The notes under the pieces were generated by a model. The model searched no databases. It had not been told where the DNA came from and saw only the letters and a list, made by a program, of their open reading frames with translations. Shown here in pieces: positions 1-10,136 of a stretch of 64,000 nucleotides of DNA (positions within the stretch are counted from its first letter, which is position 1; each line of letters begins with the position of its first letter). The stretch covers positions 32,023-96,022 of the forward strand of contig WHSZ01000015.1 in the NCBI GenBank assembly GCA_009379845.1, read 5' to 3'. Origin of the DNA: Pseudonocardiaceae bacterium (GTDB lineage Bacteria > Actinomycetota > Actinomycetes > Mycobacteriales > Pseudonocardiaceae). Both the position numbers and the translations under genes were made by a program.

Positions 1-939
1 ATCGTGGTGGCCGCGCTGACAGCCGCATACGTTCTGGTGCAACGACAACGGCGCCGGCGGGTGCTGCGGTTCTCCAACCTCGAGACTCTCGACAAGGTCG
101 CGCCGAAAGGTCCACATTGGACTCGCCATGTGCCGGCGGCACTGCTGCTTGTCGCGCTGCTGTTCCTGACGGTGGCGATGGCCGGGCCGACTTCCGAGCA
201 GAAGGTGCCGCGTAACCGGGCCACCGTCATGCTGGTGATGGACGTGTCGCTGTCCATGAAGGCCACCGATGTGCAGCCGAACCGGTTGAAGGCGGCCCAG
301 AATTCGGCGAAGTCGTTCGCCGAACGGCTCACCCCTGGGGTAAACCTCGGGCTGATCTCGTTCGCCGGCACGGCGACCGTCGCGGTGTCACCGACGACCG
401 ACCGGCCAAGCGTGAAGAAGGGCATCGACGGTCTGAAGCTGGCCGAGTCGACCGCGACGGGCGAGGCGATCTTCGCGGCTATCCAGTCGATCCAGGGCTT
501 CTCCCAGGTGGTCGGCGGCCCGGAGGGGCCACCGCCGTCGCACATCGTGCTGATGACGGACGGCAAGCAGACCGTGCCGACGATCGACCAGAACGCCTCG
601 CGCGGTGCGTTCACCGCGGCCAGGGCGGCGAAGAAGGCCAGAATCCCGGTGTCCACGATCTCATTCGGCACCGAGGAGGGTGCGGTGGACATCCGCGGTC
701 GTTCGATCCCGGTGCCGGTGGACGACTCGTCGATGGAGGAGATCGCCAGGCTCTCCGGCGGTGACTTCTACAAGGCCGCGTCGGCCGACGAGTTGAGCGA
801 AGTGTACGAGGCACTCGGGGAGCAGATCGGCTACGAGATCAAGGACGCGGATGCCAGCAAGCCGTGGTTGGTGCTCGGCACGCTCTCCGCGTTGATCGCG
901 GCAGCCGGTGCGCTGGGAATCAGCCAGCGATTGCCCTGA
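1..939 (+). CDS. VWA-domain membrane protein (Rv1481-like), 5' end outside window
   Basis: The reading frame is open at the left window edge, so the N-terminus (probably about 20-25 residues) is missing. What is present starts inside a first membrane segment, followed by a basic stretch, a second hydrophobic segment (about residues 43-62 of the visible part), a von Willebrand factor A domain and a C-terminal membrane segment. The metal-ion-dependent adhesion motif D-V-S-L-S (visible residues 80-84) is intact. Its place directly before fabG1-inhA-hemH is the same as Rv1481 in M. tuberculosis, where a MoxR-type ATPase and a DUF58 protein precede it; those would lie left of this window. Likely a membrane-anchored partner of that MoxR ATPase. 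The function of the set is unknown. Confidence 0.85.
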   Translation: MVVAALTAAYVLVQRQRRRRVLRFSNLETLDKVAPKGPHWTRHVPAALLLVALLFLTVAMAGPTSEQKVPRNRATVMLVMDVSLSMKATDVQPNRLKAAQNSAKSFAERLTPGVNLGLISFAGTATVAVSPTTDRPSVKKGIDGLKLAESTATGEAIFAAIQSIQGFSQVVGGPEGPPPSHIVLMTDGKQTVPTIDQNASRGAFTAARAAKKARIPVSTISFGTEEGAVDIRGRSIPVPVDDSSMEEIARLSGGDFYKAASADELSEVYEALGEQIGYEIKDADASKPWLVLGTLSALIAAAGALGISQRLP

Positions 940-1818
<879 letters not shown>

Positions 1819-1854
1819 CACCACACCACACCGGATACCAACGAAAGGACGCTC

Positions 1855-2625
1855 GTGCCCGGACTGCTGGAAGGAAAGCGGCTGCTGATCACCGGAGTGA
1901 TCACCGAAGCATCGATGGCGTTCCACGCCGCGAAGGTCGCACAGGAACAGGGCGCCACGGCGGTGCTGACCGGGTTCGGCCGGATGAAGCTGGTGGAACG
2001 TATCGCCGCGCGGCTACCGGAACCCGCCCCGGTGATCGAGCTGGATGTGCAGAATCAGGAACACCTCGACACGCTGGCCGATCGCGTGCGGGAGCACACC
2101 GACGGCCTGGACGGCGTGCTGCACGCCATCGCGTACGCCAACCCGGAAACCTGTCTCGGTGCGCCGTTCCTGAACGCGCCGTGGGAGGACGTGTCCGCCG
2201 CGCTACAGGTGTCCGCGTACTCGTTCAAGTCGCTGACATCCGCTCTCCTGCCACTGCTGAGCTCCGGCTCGTCGGTGATCGGGCTGGACTTCGACGCGCG
2301 GGTGGCGTGGCCGGCTTACAACTGGATGGGCGTGTCGAAGGCGGCGCTCGAGTCGGTGAACCGTTACCTGGCACGGGAATTGGGTCCGCACGGTATCCGG
2401 GTGAACCTGGTGGCGGCCGGGCCGGTGCGCACCATGGCCGCCAAGTCGATCCCCGGGTTCTCCACCTTGGAGGACGCGTGGGGTGAGCGCGCACCGCTCG
2501 GCTGGGAGGTCACCGACCCCACCCCGGTCGCGAAATCGATCTGCGCACTGCTGTCCGACTGGCTGCCCGCGACCACCGGCTCGATGATCATGGTGGATGG
2601 CGGCGTGCACGCATTGGGTATGTAA
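1855..2625 (+). CDS. inhA: Enoyl-[ACP] reductase (NADH) InhA/FabI
   Basis: Catalyses the last step of each elongation round, reducing trans-2-enoyl-ACP with NADH. The divergent FabI-type cofactor motif is present near the N-terminus (I-T-G-V-I-T-E-A-S, residues 12-20), and the active-site residues align with M. tuberculosis InhA as Phe146, Tyr155 (P-A-Y-N-W-M) and Lys162. GTG start with AAAGGA upstream; 256 aa, slightly shorter than the 269 aa mycobacterial protein. The residue aligned with Ser94 of M. tuberculosis InhA is alanine here (Ala91). The stop codon abuts the hemH start with no gap, which implies co-transcription and possibly translational coupling. Confidence 0.95.
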   Translation: MPGLLEGKRLLITGVITEASMAFHAAKVAQEQGATAVLTGFGRMKLVERIAARLPEPAPVIELDVQNQEHLDTLADRVREHTDGLDGVLHAIAYANPETCLGAPFLNAPWEDVSAALQVSAYSFKSLTSALLPLLSSGSSVIGLDFDARVAWPAYNWMGVSKAALESVNRYLARELGPHGIRVNLVAAGPVRTMAAKSIPGFSTLEDAWGERAPLGWEVTDPTPVAKSICALLSDWLPATTGSMIMVDGGVHALGM

Positions 2626-3660
2626 GTGGAGCACGACGCGCTGCTGTGGCTGTCCTTCGGTGGCCCGGAAGGGCCCGAAGAGGTGCGGCCGTTCCTTGAG
2701 AACGTCACGCGTGGCCGCGGCGTGCCGCCGGAACGGTTGGACGAGGTCGAGCGGCACTACCAGCATTTCGGCGGGGTATCGCCGATCAACGCGCTGAACA
2801 GGGCCGCGATCGACGCGGTGCGCACCGAGCTGGCCGCAGGCGGCATCGAGTTGCCGGTGTACTTCGGCAACCGGAACTGGCACCCGATGGTGGCGGACAC
2901 CGTGCGGCGGATGGCCGACGACGGGGTGCGGCGCGCGCTGGTGTTTTGCACCAGCGCGTACGGCGGATACTCGGCTTGCCGGCAGTACGACGAGGACGTC
3001 GCGCGAGCGCGGGCGGCTGTCGGCGACGAAGCCCCGGAGCTGGTGAAGCTGCGGCAGTTTTTCGACCATCCGCTGTTCGTCGAGATGTTCGCGGACGCGG
3101 TGCGGGCGGTCCGCGCGGAGCTTCCCGATGACGCGCGGGTGGTGTTCACCGCGCATTCCGTGCCGGTGGCCGCGGACGTGGCTGCCGGGCCGCCGGGTTC
3201 CGGCGGGCACCGGTACTCGCGGCAGGTGACGGAGGCCGCGCGGCTGGTGGCGGACTCGCTCGGGGTGGCCGAGCACGACGTGGTGTGGCAGTCGCGGTCC
3301 GGCCCGCCGCACGTTCCGTGGCTGGAACCGGACATCGTCGATCACCTGGATACCTTGCGGGACAAGGGAGTGCGTGCGGTCGCGGTGTGTCCTATCGGGT
3401 TCGTCAGCGATCATCTCGAAGTGATCTGGGACCTGGACAACGAGGCCAGCGACCGAGCAGACGAGCTAGGCATGGCATATGGCCGGGCTGGCACCCCCGG
3501 CTCCGATCCGCGGTTCGCCGAGCTGGTCGTCGAGCTGGTGCGGGAGCACGTCGCCGGCGCGCCGGTTCGGGCGCTGTCCGGGTTTCCGTCGGCCGGCTGC
3601 ACGGTGAACGGCGCGCCCTGCGCGTACGGCTGCTGCGAGCCCGTCCGCCGGCCTCACTAG
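2626..3660 (+). CDS. hemH: Ferrochelatase (coproporphyrin III type of Actinobacteria)
   Basis: Inserts ferrous iron into the porphyrin ring near the end of haem synthesis; actinobacterial enzymes generally work on coproporphyrin III. GTG start immediately after the inhA stop codon; 344 aa, the same length as M. tuberculosis HemZ. Family signatures include L-S-F-G-G-P-E near the N-terminus, the C-T-S-A-Y-G-G-Y segment and the F-T-A-H-S-V-P motif with its catalytic histidine. The C-terminal tail has four cysteines ([14 protein letters not shown]), which with a mid-protein cysteine resembles the [2Fe-2S] ligand set described for some bacterial ferrochelatases. It is the last gene of the operon; a terminator follows. 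Confidence 0.93.
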   Translation: MEHDALLWLSFGGPEGPEEVRPFLENVTRGRGVPPERLDEVERHYQHFGGVSPINALNRAAIDAVRTELAAGGIELPVYFGNRNWHPMVADTVRRMADDGVRRALVFCTSAYGGYSACRQYDEDVARARAAVGDEAPELVKLRQFFDHPLFVEMFADAVRAVRAELPDDARVVFTAHSVPVAADVAAGPPGSGGHRYSRQVTEAARLVADSLGVAEHDVVWQSRSGPPHVPWLEPDIVDHLDTLRDKGVRAVAVCPIGFVSDHLEVIWDLDNEASDRADELGMAYGRAGTPGSDPRFAELVVELVREHVAGAPVRALSGFPSAGCTVNGAPCAYGCCEPVRRPH

Positions 3661-3682
3661 CCTGGCCCCACCATCGGCGGCG

Positions 3683-3708
3683 CCGCCCGGCCTTTCGGGT
3701 GGTTTTCT
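3683..3708 (+). terminator. Intrinsic terminator after hemH
   Basis: A 7-bp stem (C-C-G-C-C-C-G paired with C-G-G-G-T-G-G, one G-U pair) with a 6-nt loop is followed directly by TTTTCT. It lies 22 nt after the hemH stop, which fits the end of a fabG1-inhA-hemH transcript. It is one of the few hairpins in the window with a real T tract. Confidence 0.7.
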
Positions 3709-3787
3709 ACCGCTGGCCGTTTACTCGCGTTCGGGAACGGATCACGCGCGGCGCGCGTTGAGCGAAACGATCGGGAGGGCGGGGTTG

Positions 3788-4495
3788 GTGCGGACGGCAG
3801 CTGGCAGCACGGCAGCTGACAGGGGAGTGCGGATCCTCGTCGTGCTGGCCTTCGCGGGCATGGTGGCAGCGATGCTGCTGATCGGCTGGTTGCACCTCGC
3901 GGAACCGGACACCGATCCGCTGGCCAGGACGATCAGCGAGTACTCGCTCGGCGAGTACGGCGCGATGTTCAACGGCGCGGTGCTGACGCTCGCCGGGGGA
4001 AGCGCCGCGCTGCACGTCGCGATGATCCGCAGGGGACTACTGCGCCCCGGCGGCGCTGCCTCGGTGTTCCTGCTGCTGTGGAGCGTGAGCCTGGTGCTAG
4101 TCGTGGTGTTCCCGAAGCACGACTGGTCGGTCGGGCCGACGCCGAGCGGTGAGGTGCACCGGGTGGCTTCGGTCGTCGCCTTCCTGAGCCTGCCGTTCGC
4201 CGCGCTGCTGATCGGCCGGCGCTGGCGGCGCAGCGTGCCGGGGCGGGTAAGCATCCTGCTCGGGGTGGCATCGCTGCTGTGCCTGACACCGCTGTTTTGG
4301 GCGATCGGTCTCGACCTGACCACCGGCTTTCCGTGGTGGCAGGCGATCCAGCTCGGCCTCACCGAGCGGGTACTGGTCGCCACCGAGGTGCTCACGTTGC
4401 TGGTAATGGCTTGCTGGACACTGCTGCCCGGCCGTACCGCGGTGCCACTCGACGGGCCCGAGGGAGCGCCGCAACGGGTCGGCGTGATCCGCTAG
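3788..4495 (+). CDS. DUF998 family membrane protein
   Basis: A 235-residue, almost entirely hydrophobic protein with about six or seven predicted membrane spans. The pattern of an N-terminal span, a short loop with acidic residues (A-E-P-D-T-D-P) and an I-S-E-Y-S segment resembles DUF998 proteins, whose function is unknown. The frame is open upstream, but GTG 3788 is preferred because GGGAGG lies 9 nt upstream. Its stop codon overlaps that of the convergent gene (shared CTAG). Confidence 0.7.
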   Translation: MRTAAGSTAADRGVRILVVLAFAGMVAAMLLIGWLHLAEPDTDPLARTISEYSLGEYGAMFNGAVLTLAGGSAALHVAMIRRGLLRPGGAASVFLLLWSVSLVLVVVFPKHDWSVGPTPSGEVHRVASVVAFLSLPFAALLIGRRWRRSVPGRVSILLGVASLLCLTPLFWAIGLDLTTGFPWWQAIQLGLTERVLVATEVLTLLVMACWTLLPGRTAVPLDGPEGAPQRVGVIR

Positions 4496-5322
4496 TGTTG
4501 GTCGGCGTGATCGGAGAAGGCCCTCGCCGCTTCGTTGACCGCGGCGCGACGAGCGGTTCGCACCGCGGTGTCCAGCGGACGAAGGGCGTCGGCGCGCTGG
4601 CTGGCCGCCGACGAGGACAACGCCCCACCCGGTTCGTCCTCAGCGGCGAGCGCGAGGATCGTGTCCACCTCGCTCGCCCGCTGCAGCACACGCAACGCCC
4701 GCTGCGGCATCCCGGCCGGCCACTCCAGCTCGGGGAGTTTCGCCAGCCGATCGCGCAGTTCCTGACGCACTCCGGGGCGGCCGCGCGCGACCTCCAGCGA
4801 CTGCAGGGTTCCGGCGCTCGTCCGGAGCGCTTCGCTCAGCTCGTGTTCCGCCTCGCCGAGCCCCACGTGCTCAAGCACCGGTGCGGTGCCCAGCGCGAAC
4901 ACCGTCCACCGCAACACCTGGTCGGCCACCACCCGTGGCACCACGCCGAACCGGGTCCCGGTCAGCAGCGCGGCCTCCCCGGCACGCAGCGCCGCGCTGG
5001 CGAACTCGCTCTTTCCGCCGAGGCCACGGACGTCGCCAGCTACCGGGATCACCAGCCGGGCGCCGACCGTGCCGCAGCGGCGTAGCGAGCCGAGCAGCTG
5101 CACCGGCGTGGCCGGTGATTCGCCGTCCATCGGCAGTTCGAGCGCCTCGGCGGCCTCGTCGTCGGCGGCCACGATCTCGTGGCGCAGCCCCCACGGCTGC
5201 AACGCGTCGAGGACGTCGTCGGCCGCAGCGGACCCGTGTAGCCATGCCGCGGTCCACACCGCCAGGCTCGCGCTCGGACAACTCACGCCATCAAACGGTA
5301 CGGGTTCCGGCGTCGTTCGCAC
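4492..5322 (-). CDS. Conserved actinobacterial hypothetical protein
   Basis: I do not recognise a named domain. The protein (about 276 aa from GTG 5322) has an alanine/leucine-rich N-terminal half, a central stretch A-R-L-V-I-P-V-A-G-D-V-R-G-L-G-G and a charged, probably helical C-terminal half; no signal peptide or membrane span is evident. The frame stays open upstream to 5415, but that stretch is cysteine/arginine-rich and collides with the promoter of the divergent ATPase gene, so the later GTG is chosen. It is divergent from the AAA ATPase gene and ends in a stop codon shared with the DUF998 gene. Confidence 0.65.
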   Translation of the reverse strand: MRTTPEPVPFDGVSCPSASLAVWTAAWLHGSAAADDVLDALQPWGLRHEIVAADDEAAEALELPMDGESPATPVQLLGSLRRCGTVGARLVIPVAGDVRGLGGKSEFASAALRAGEAALLTGTRFGVVPRVVADQVLRWTVFALGTAPVLEHVGLGEAEHELSEALRTSAGTLQSLEVARGRPGVRQELRDRLAKLPELEWPAGMPQRALRVLQRASEVDTILALAAEDEPGGALSSSAASQRADALRPLDTAVRTARRAAVNEAARAFSDHADQH

Positions 5323-5374
5323 GACCCCGGGCCAGATGGAGTTGCTCCACGTCGCACGTTGCCGGTGTTTTGCG

Positions 5375-5380
5375 TAGCGT
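5375..5380 (+). promoter_or_regulatory. -10 element of a likely leaderless transcript (AAA ATPase gene)
   Basis: TAGCGT ends 7 nt before GTG 5388 and no Shine-Dalgarno sequence is present. The spacing puts the transcription start at or next to the start codon. Confidence 0.5.
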
Positions 5381-5387
5381 CGGCACG

Positions 5388-6785
5388 GTGAGCACCGCAC
5401 CAACCCAGCTACCACGCACCGCAGGGGAACTCCGGGCAGCCGGCTACGAACCGAGGGGCGTGAAATCCGAAATCAGCCAGAACCTGCTGACCTCGCTCCG
5501 GTCGGGCGAGGCGCCGTGGCCGGGAATCGTGGGGTTCGACGAGACCGTGCTGCCGCGGCTGGAACGCGCGCTTCTCGCCGAACACGACATCGTGTTGCTC
5601 GGCGAGCGCGGCCAGGGCAAGACCCGCCTGCTGCGGACCTTGATCGGCTTGCTCGACGAGTGGACACCGGTGATCGCCGGTGCGGAGCTCGGCGAGCATC
5701 CGCTGCTGCCGATCACCCCGGAGTCCATCCGGCGAGCCGAGGAACTGGGCGACGACCTTCCGGTGGAATGGCGGCACCGCGACGAGCGGTACAGCGAGAA
5801 GCTGGCCACGCCCGACACGTCGGTAGGGGACCTGATCGGCGACGTCGATCCCGTCAAAGTCGCCGAGGGGCGCAGCCTCGCCGACCCCGAAACTATCCAC
5901 TTTGGACTCGTGCCGCGCGCACATCGGGGAATCGTCGCGGTGAACGAGCTTCCCGATCTGGCCGAGCGGATCCAGGTCGCGCTGCTGAACGTGATGGAGG
6001 AGCGGGACATCCAGGTGCGCGGCTACACGCTCCGGCTGCCGCTGGACGTGTTGCTGGTCGCGACCGCCAACCCGGAGGACTACACGAACCGGGGCCGGAT
6101 CATCACCCCGCTGAAGGATCGGTTCGGTGCCGAGGTTCGCACCCACTACCCGCTGGATGTCGCCGCCGAGGTGAATCTTGTCCGGCAGGAGGCGCATCTG
6201 GTTGCCGAGGTCGGCGACGCGTTGCTCGAGGTACTCGCCAGGTTCGTGCGCGAACTGCGCGAGGCCCCGGTGATCGACCAGCGCTCCGGGGTGTCCGCGC
6301 GGTTCGCCGTGGCGGCAGCGGAAACCATCGCGGCCGCCGCGCTTCGGCGTGCCGCACTGATCGGGGAGGAGCGCGCGGTCGCGAGGCCGATCGATCTGGA
6401 GGCGGTACCGGACGTGCTGCGCGGCAAACTCGAGTTCGAGTCCGGTGAGGAAGGCAGGGAGAACGAGCACCTGACGTACTTCCTGCGCAGGGCCGTCGCC
6501 GAAACGGCACGCGGCAAGCTGGCCGGCCTGGATCTGGGGCCGCTCACCGACGCGGTCGCGGACGGCAATCTGGTGGCGACCGGCGATCGGGTGGCCGCAT
6601 CGGAGGTGCTGCACGCGCTGCCCGAGCTGCCGGTGCTGCACGAGGTCGCCGCACGGCTCGGCGCGGGGCCGGACGATTCCGCCGGCCGCATCGCCGCCGC
6701 GGCGGAATTCGCCCTGGAATCGCTGTACTTGCGACGAAAGCTCGCCAAGGACACCGAGGGCGGCACGGCGGTGTACGGGCCGTGA
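5388..6785 (+). CDS. MoxR/magnesium-chelatase-type AAA+ ATPase (Rv0958-like)
   Basis: 465-aa AAA+ ATPase related to the ChlI subunit of magnesium chelatase but not part of a chlorophyll pathway. The Walker A motif is G-E-R-G-Q-G-K-T (residues 72-79), an unusual form with R and Q in the loop. The Walker B region reads G-I-V-A-V-N-E-L, with asparagine where aspartate is common, and is followed by the family motif V-A-T-A-N-P-E-D and the arginine-bearing L-K-D-R-F. GTG 5388 fits both the protein start and the upstream -10 element. The next gene encodes a VWA protein; ATPase plus VWA pairs generally work as a chaperone or metal-insertion machine. M. tuberculosis Rv0958-Rv0959 is the same pair; its role is unknown. 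Confidence 0.88.
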   Translation: MSTAPTQLPRTAGELRAAGYEPRGVKSEISQNLLTSLRSGEAPWPGIVGFDETVLPRLERALLAEHDIVLLGERGQGKTRLLRTLIGLLDEWTPVIAGAELGEHPLLPITPESIRRAEELGDDLPVEWRHRDERYSEKLATPDTSVGDLIGDVDPVKVAEGRSLADPETIHFGLVPRAHRGIVAVNELPDLAERIQVALLNVMEERDIQVRGYTLRLPLDVLLVATANPEDYTNRGRIITPLKDRFGAEVRTHYPLDVAAEVNLVRQEAHLVAEVGDALLEVLARFVRELREAPVIDQRSGVSARFAVAAAETIAAAALRRAALIGEERAVARPIDLEAVPDVLRGKLEFESGEEGRENEHLTYFLRRAVAETARGKLAGLDLGPLTDAVADGNLVATGDRVAASEVLHALPELPVLHEVAARLGAGPDDSAGRIAAAAEFALESLYLRRKLAKDTEGGTAVYGP

Positions 6786-6823
6786 AGCGCCGCGCGTGCC
6801 GGCAGCCGGGGAGGAGGTGAATG

Positions 6824-8773
6824 ATGAGCGAACGCCGGTACTCCTACGGGCCGTGGCATGAAGGGCCGGACCCGCTGGCCCCGCCGTTCGACCTGCGCCC
6901 GGCGCTCGAGGACATCGGCCGCGAGGTGATGGAGGGCTCGTCACCGGAGGCGGCGCTTCGCGAACTGCTGCGCAGGGGGACCGAGCAGACGCGTGGTCTC
7001 GACGAGCTCACCCGGCGGCTGTGGCAGCGCCGTTCCGAGATCCAGCGCAACCACCGGCTGGACGGCACCCTGAACGAGGTGCGCAGGCTGCTCGATCACG
7101 CCGTCGAAGCGGAACGCAACGCGCTGTTCCCCGATCCGAGCGATGATGCCCGCTTCGCCGAGGCACGGCTGGACGCGTTGCCGTCCGGAACCGCGGCCGC
7201 GGTATCCGAGCTCGCCAACTACGAGTGGCGCTCGCCGGAGGCGGCGCAGGACTACCAGCGCATCAGGGAACTGCTCGGCCAGGAACTGATGGAGTCCCGG
7301 TTCGAGGGCATGAAGGAAGCCCTGCGGAACACCAGCCAGCAAGATGTGGAGCGCACCCAGCGGATGCTCTCCGATCTGAACGACCTGCTTGGCTCCCACC
7401 TGCGCGGTGCGGACACCCAGCAGCAGTTCGACGAGTTCATGCGCGAGCACGGCGAGTTCTTCCCTGAGAACCCGCGCAACACCGACGAGCTGATCGACAC
7501 GCTCGCCCAGCGTTCGGCCGCCGCGCAGCGAATGCTCAACTCGATGACCGAGCAGCAACGCGCCGAACTCGGCGAGCTGATGGGTCAGGCGTTCGGCGAT
7601 CCGAGGTTCGCCGAACAGATGTCCAATTTGGACGCCAACCTGCGGGCGCTGCGCCCAGGGGAGGACTGGCAGTCGTCCGGCCGGTTCCGTGGGGATGACC
7701 CGCTCGGTCTTGGTGACGGCGTGCAGGCGATGGTCGATCTCGCGCAGCTGGATGAGCTGGCCGAGCAGCTCAGCCAGTCCTACCCTGGCGCGCGGTTGGA
7801 GGACATCGACACCGAAGCGCTTGCCGACCAGCTCGGCGAGGATGCCAGGGTGGACGCGCGGCGGCTCGCCGAGCTGGAACGGGAGCTGCGCAGGCAAGGC
7901 GTCTTCGAGAAAGCGGCCGACGGTTCGCTTCGGCTGTCTCCCAAGGCGTTACGGCGATTGGGGGAGACGGCCCTTCGAGACGTGATCGCCAGCCTGCGCA
8001 CCCCACGCGGCGAGCGGGAATCGAGCAGGGCCGGTGCCGCGGGCGAGCCGACCGGGCAGAGCCGGCCATGGCAGTTCGGCGACAGCGAACCGTGGGATAC
8101 CGCGCGCACCGTACGCAATGCCGTGCTGCGCAACGCAAGCGTCGGTTCGCGTTCGGTGCGGTTGAGCGTGTCCGATGTGGAGGTCGTGGAGACCGAGCAG
8201 CGAACCAGGGCGGCGGTGGCGCTGTGCGCGGACACGTCCTGGTCGATGGTCGCGGACGGCAGGTGGCTGCCGATGAAGCGGACCGCGCTCGCGCTGCACC
8301 AGTTGATCAGCACCAGGTTCCGGAACGACGCGCTGCAGCTGATCACCTTCGGGCGGCACGCCACCAGTGTGGACGTCGGGGAGCTGACCGCGATGGAGGG
8401 CACCTGGGAGCAGGGCACCAATCTGCATCACGCGTTGCTGCTGGCGAACCGGCATCTCGGCAAGAACCCGGATGCCCAACCGGTCGTGCTGGTGGTGACC
8501 GACGGTGAACCCACCGCTCATCTGGAGTCGGACGGCGAGGCGATTTTCAACTACCCGCCACTGCCGAGCACGGTGGCCCGCACGCTGTCCGAAGTGGACC
8601 GTCTCACGAAGATCGGCGCTTCCATCACGGTGTTCCGGCTCGGCGACGATCCCCGCCTCGCGGAGTTCGTGGATCAGATCGCTCGGCGCAACGGCGGTCG
8701 GGTGGTGGCGCCGGATCCGGACGGCCTCGGTGCCGCGGTGGTTGGGGATTATCTGAACAGCAGGCGGCGTTGA
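6824..8773 (+). CDS. VWA-domain protein, partner of the AAA ATPase (Rv0959-like)
   Basis: A 649-aa soluble protein with a long charged helical region (about residues 1-400) and a C-terminal von Willebrand factor A domain. The metal-binding motif D-T-S-W-S lies near residues 470-474 and a downstream V-V-T-D-G-E-P motif is also present. Two ATGs (6821, 6824) are possible; AGGAGGTGA ends 3 nt before the second, which favours 6824. It follows the ATPase gene by 38 nt and is presumably co-transcribed. The length and layout match Rv0959 (672 aa). It probably recruits the client of the ATPase, which is unknown. Confidence 0.87.
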   Translation: MSERRYSYGPWHEGPDPLAPPFDLRPALEDIGREVMEGSSPEAALRELLRRGTEQTRGLDELTRRLWQRRSEIQRNHRLDGTLNEVRRLLDHAVEAERNALFPDPSDDARFAEARLDALPSGTAAAVSELANYEWRSPEAAQDYQRIRELLGQELMESRFEGMKEALRNTSQQDVERTQRMLSDLNDLLGSHLRGADTQQQFDEFMREHGEFFPENPRNTDELIDTLAQRSAAAQRMLNSMTEQQRAELGELMGQAFGDPRFAEQMSNLDANLRALRPGEDWQSSGRFRGDDPLGLGDGVQAMVDLAQLDELAEQLSQSYPGARLEDIDTEALADQLGEDARVDARRLAELERELRRQGVFEKAADGSLRLSPKALRRLGETALRDVIASLRTPRGERESSRAGAAGEPTGQSRPWQFGDSEPWDTARTVRNAVLRNASVGSRSVRLSVSDVEVVETEQRTRAAVALCADTSWSMVADGRWLPMKRTALALHQLISTRFRNDALQLITFGRHATSVDVGELTAMEGTWEQGTNLHHALLLANRHLGKNPDAQPVVLVVTDGEPTAHLESDGEAIFNYPPLPSTVARTLSEVDRLTKIGASITVFRLGDDPRLAEFVDQIARRNGGRVVAPDPDGLGAAVVGDYLNSRRR

Positions 8774-8803
8774 GGCCGGTGTCCCGGTGGTAGTCGAGAC
8801 ACA

Positions 8804-8809
8804 TAAGGT
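8804..8809 (+). promoter_or_regulatory. -10 element of a likely leaderless mshC transcript
   Basis: TAAGGT ends 7 nt before ATG 8817 and there is no Shine-Dalgarno sequence; this supports the ATG at 8817 rather than the upstream in-frame GTG at 8787. Confidence 0.5.
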
Positions 8810-8816
8810 TCCATGC

Positions 8817-10061
8817 ATGCAGACCTGGTCGTCGGTATCGGTTCCCCGCGTGCCCGGCACGCCCTGCCCGCTGCGTCTCTTTGACACGGCAACAGGACAA
8901 ATACGACCAACCGCGCCGGGGGCGACCGCCGGGATGTACGTGTGCGGGATCACCCCGTACGACGCGACCCATCTCGGCCACGCCGCCACCTACCTCGCCT
9001 TCGACCTGGTTTATCGCCTGTGGCTGGACGCCGGCCACGAGGTGCACTACGTGCAGAACGTGACCGACATCGACGACCCGCTGATCGAGCGGGCCCAGCG
9101 CGACCAGGACGACTGGGTGGTGCTCGGGCTGCGCGAGACGGCCCTGTTCCGGGAGGACATGGAGGCGCTGCGGGTGCTGCCGCCGCGCGAGCTGATCGGG
9201 GCCGTGGAGAGCATGCCGCAGATCGTCGAGGTGGTTGGCAAGCTGCTCGTCAACGGCGCGGCGTACCGGGCGGACGACCCCGAGTACCCGGACATTTACT
9301 TCGATCACCGCGCGACCGGGCGGTTCGGCTACGAGTCGAACTACGACGCGCAGACCATGGCCACGTTGTTCGGGGAGCGCGGCGGCGACCCGGAGCGACC
9401 GGGCAAACGGCACCCACTTGACGCCCTGCTGTGGCGGATGGCGCGGGACGGGGAGCCTTCCTGGGAATCCGAGTTGGGCACCGGCCGGCCGGGTTGGCAC
9501 ATCGAGTGCAGCGTGATCGCGCGGGAGCGGCTCGGTCACGCGTTCGACGTGCAGGGCGGCGGCTCCGATCTGATCTTCCCGCACCACGAGTTCAGCGCCG
9601 CGCACGCCGAGGCGCTGACCGGCCAGCACCCGTTCGCCCGGCACTACACGCACGCCGGCATGATCGGGCTGAACGGCGAGAAGATGTCCAAGTCGAAGGG
9701 CAACCTGGTGTTCGTGTCCCGGTTGCGGGCGGACGGCGTGGACAGCGCCGCGGTTCGCGTCGGGCTGCTCGCGGGTCACTACCGCCAGGACCGCTCGTGG
9801 ACGCCCCAGCTGCTGGCCGAGGCGCAGGCCCGGCTGGCGCGCTGGCGGGAGGCGGCGTCCCTGGATGCCGGCCCGCGCGCGGACGACACCGTCCGGCGGC
9901 TACGGGAGCACCTCGCCGACGACCTGGACACCCCGGCCGCGCTCGCCGCGGTGGACGCCTGGGCGGGCGAGGCACTGACCCGCTCCGGAACCGACCGGGA
10001 CGCCCCGGAGCTGATGACGGCCGCCGTCGATGGCCTGCTCGGCCTACGGCTGCGCTCGTGA
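8817..10061 (+). CDS. mshC: Cysteine:GlcN-Ins ligase MshC (mycothiol synthesis)
   Basis: ATP-dependent ligation of L-cysteine to glucosaminyl-inositol, the third enzymatic step towards mycothiol. It is a cysteinyl-tRNA synthetase paralogue without the tRNA-binding tail: 414 aa, exactly the length of the M. tuberculosis enzyme. Cys43 begins the zinc site (Y-V-C-G-I-T-P-Y-D), the HIGH-like motif is T-H-L-G-H (51-55), and the adenylate loop is K-M-S-K-S. W-H-I-E-C and F-P-H-H-E supply further zinc ligands. The presence of mshC marks the host as a mycothiol-producing actinobacterium. It converges on the MFS gene across a 33-bp tandem duplication. Confidence 0.95.
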   Translation: MQTWSSVSVPRVPGTPCPLRLFDTATGQIRPTAPGATAGMYVCGITPYDATHLGHAATYLAFDLVYRLWLDAGHEVHYVQNVTDIDDPLIERAQRDQDDWVVLGLRETALFREDMEALRVLPPRELIGAVESMPQIVEVVGKLLVNGAAYRADDPEYPDIYFDHRATGRFGYESNYDAQTMATLFGERGGDPERPGKRHPLDALLWRMARDGEPSWESELGTGRPGWHIECSVIARERLGHAFDVQGGGSDLIFPHHEFSAAHAEALTGQHPFARHYTHAGMIGLNGEKMSKSKGNLVFVSRLRADGVDSAAVRVGLLAGHYRQDRSWTPQLLAEAQARLARWREAASLDAGPRADDTVRRLREHLADDLDTPAALAAVDAWAGEALTRSGTDRDAPELMTAAVDGLLGLRLRS

Positions 10062-10067
10062 GTCGGT

Positions 10068-10133
10068 GAGCCTTGCTTGTCAGAGGCGAACCATTGACAC
10101 GAGCCTTGCTTGTCAGAGGCGAACCTTTGACAC
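10068..10133. repeat. 33-bp tandem duplication between mshC and the MFS gene
   Basis: Two adjacent copies, 10068-10100 and 10101-10133, differ at a single base (A versus T in the ...CCWTTGACAC part). Together they fill nearly all of the 75-bp gap between the two converging stop codons. Confidence 0.95.
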
Positions 10134-10136
10134 CGT

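Noticed and set aside
10068..10133. 33-bp repeat considered as a CRISPR or attachment site
   Set aside because: Only two copies, directly adjacent with no spacer, and no integrase or cas gene nearby.
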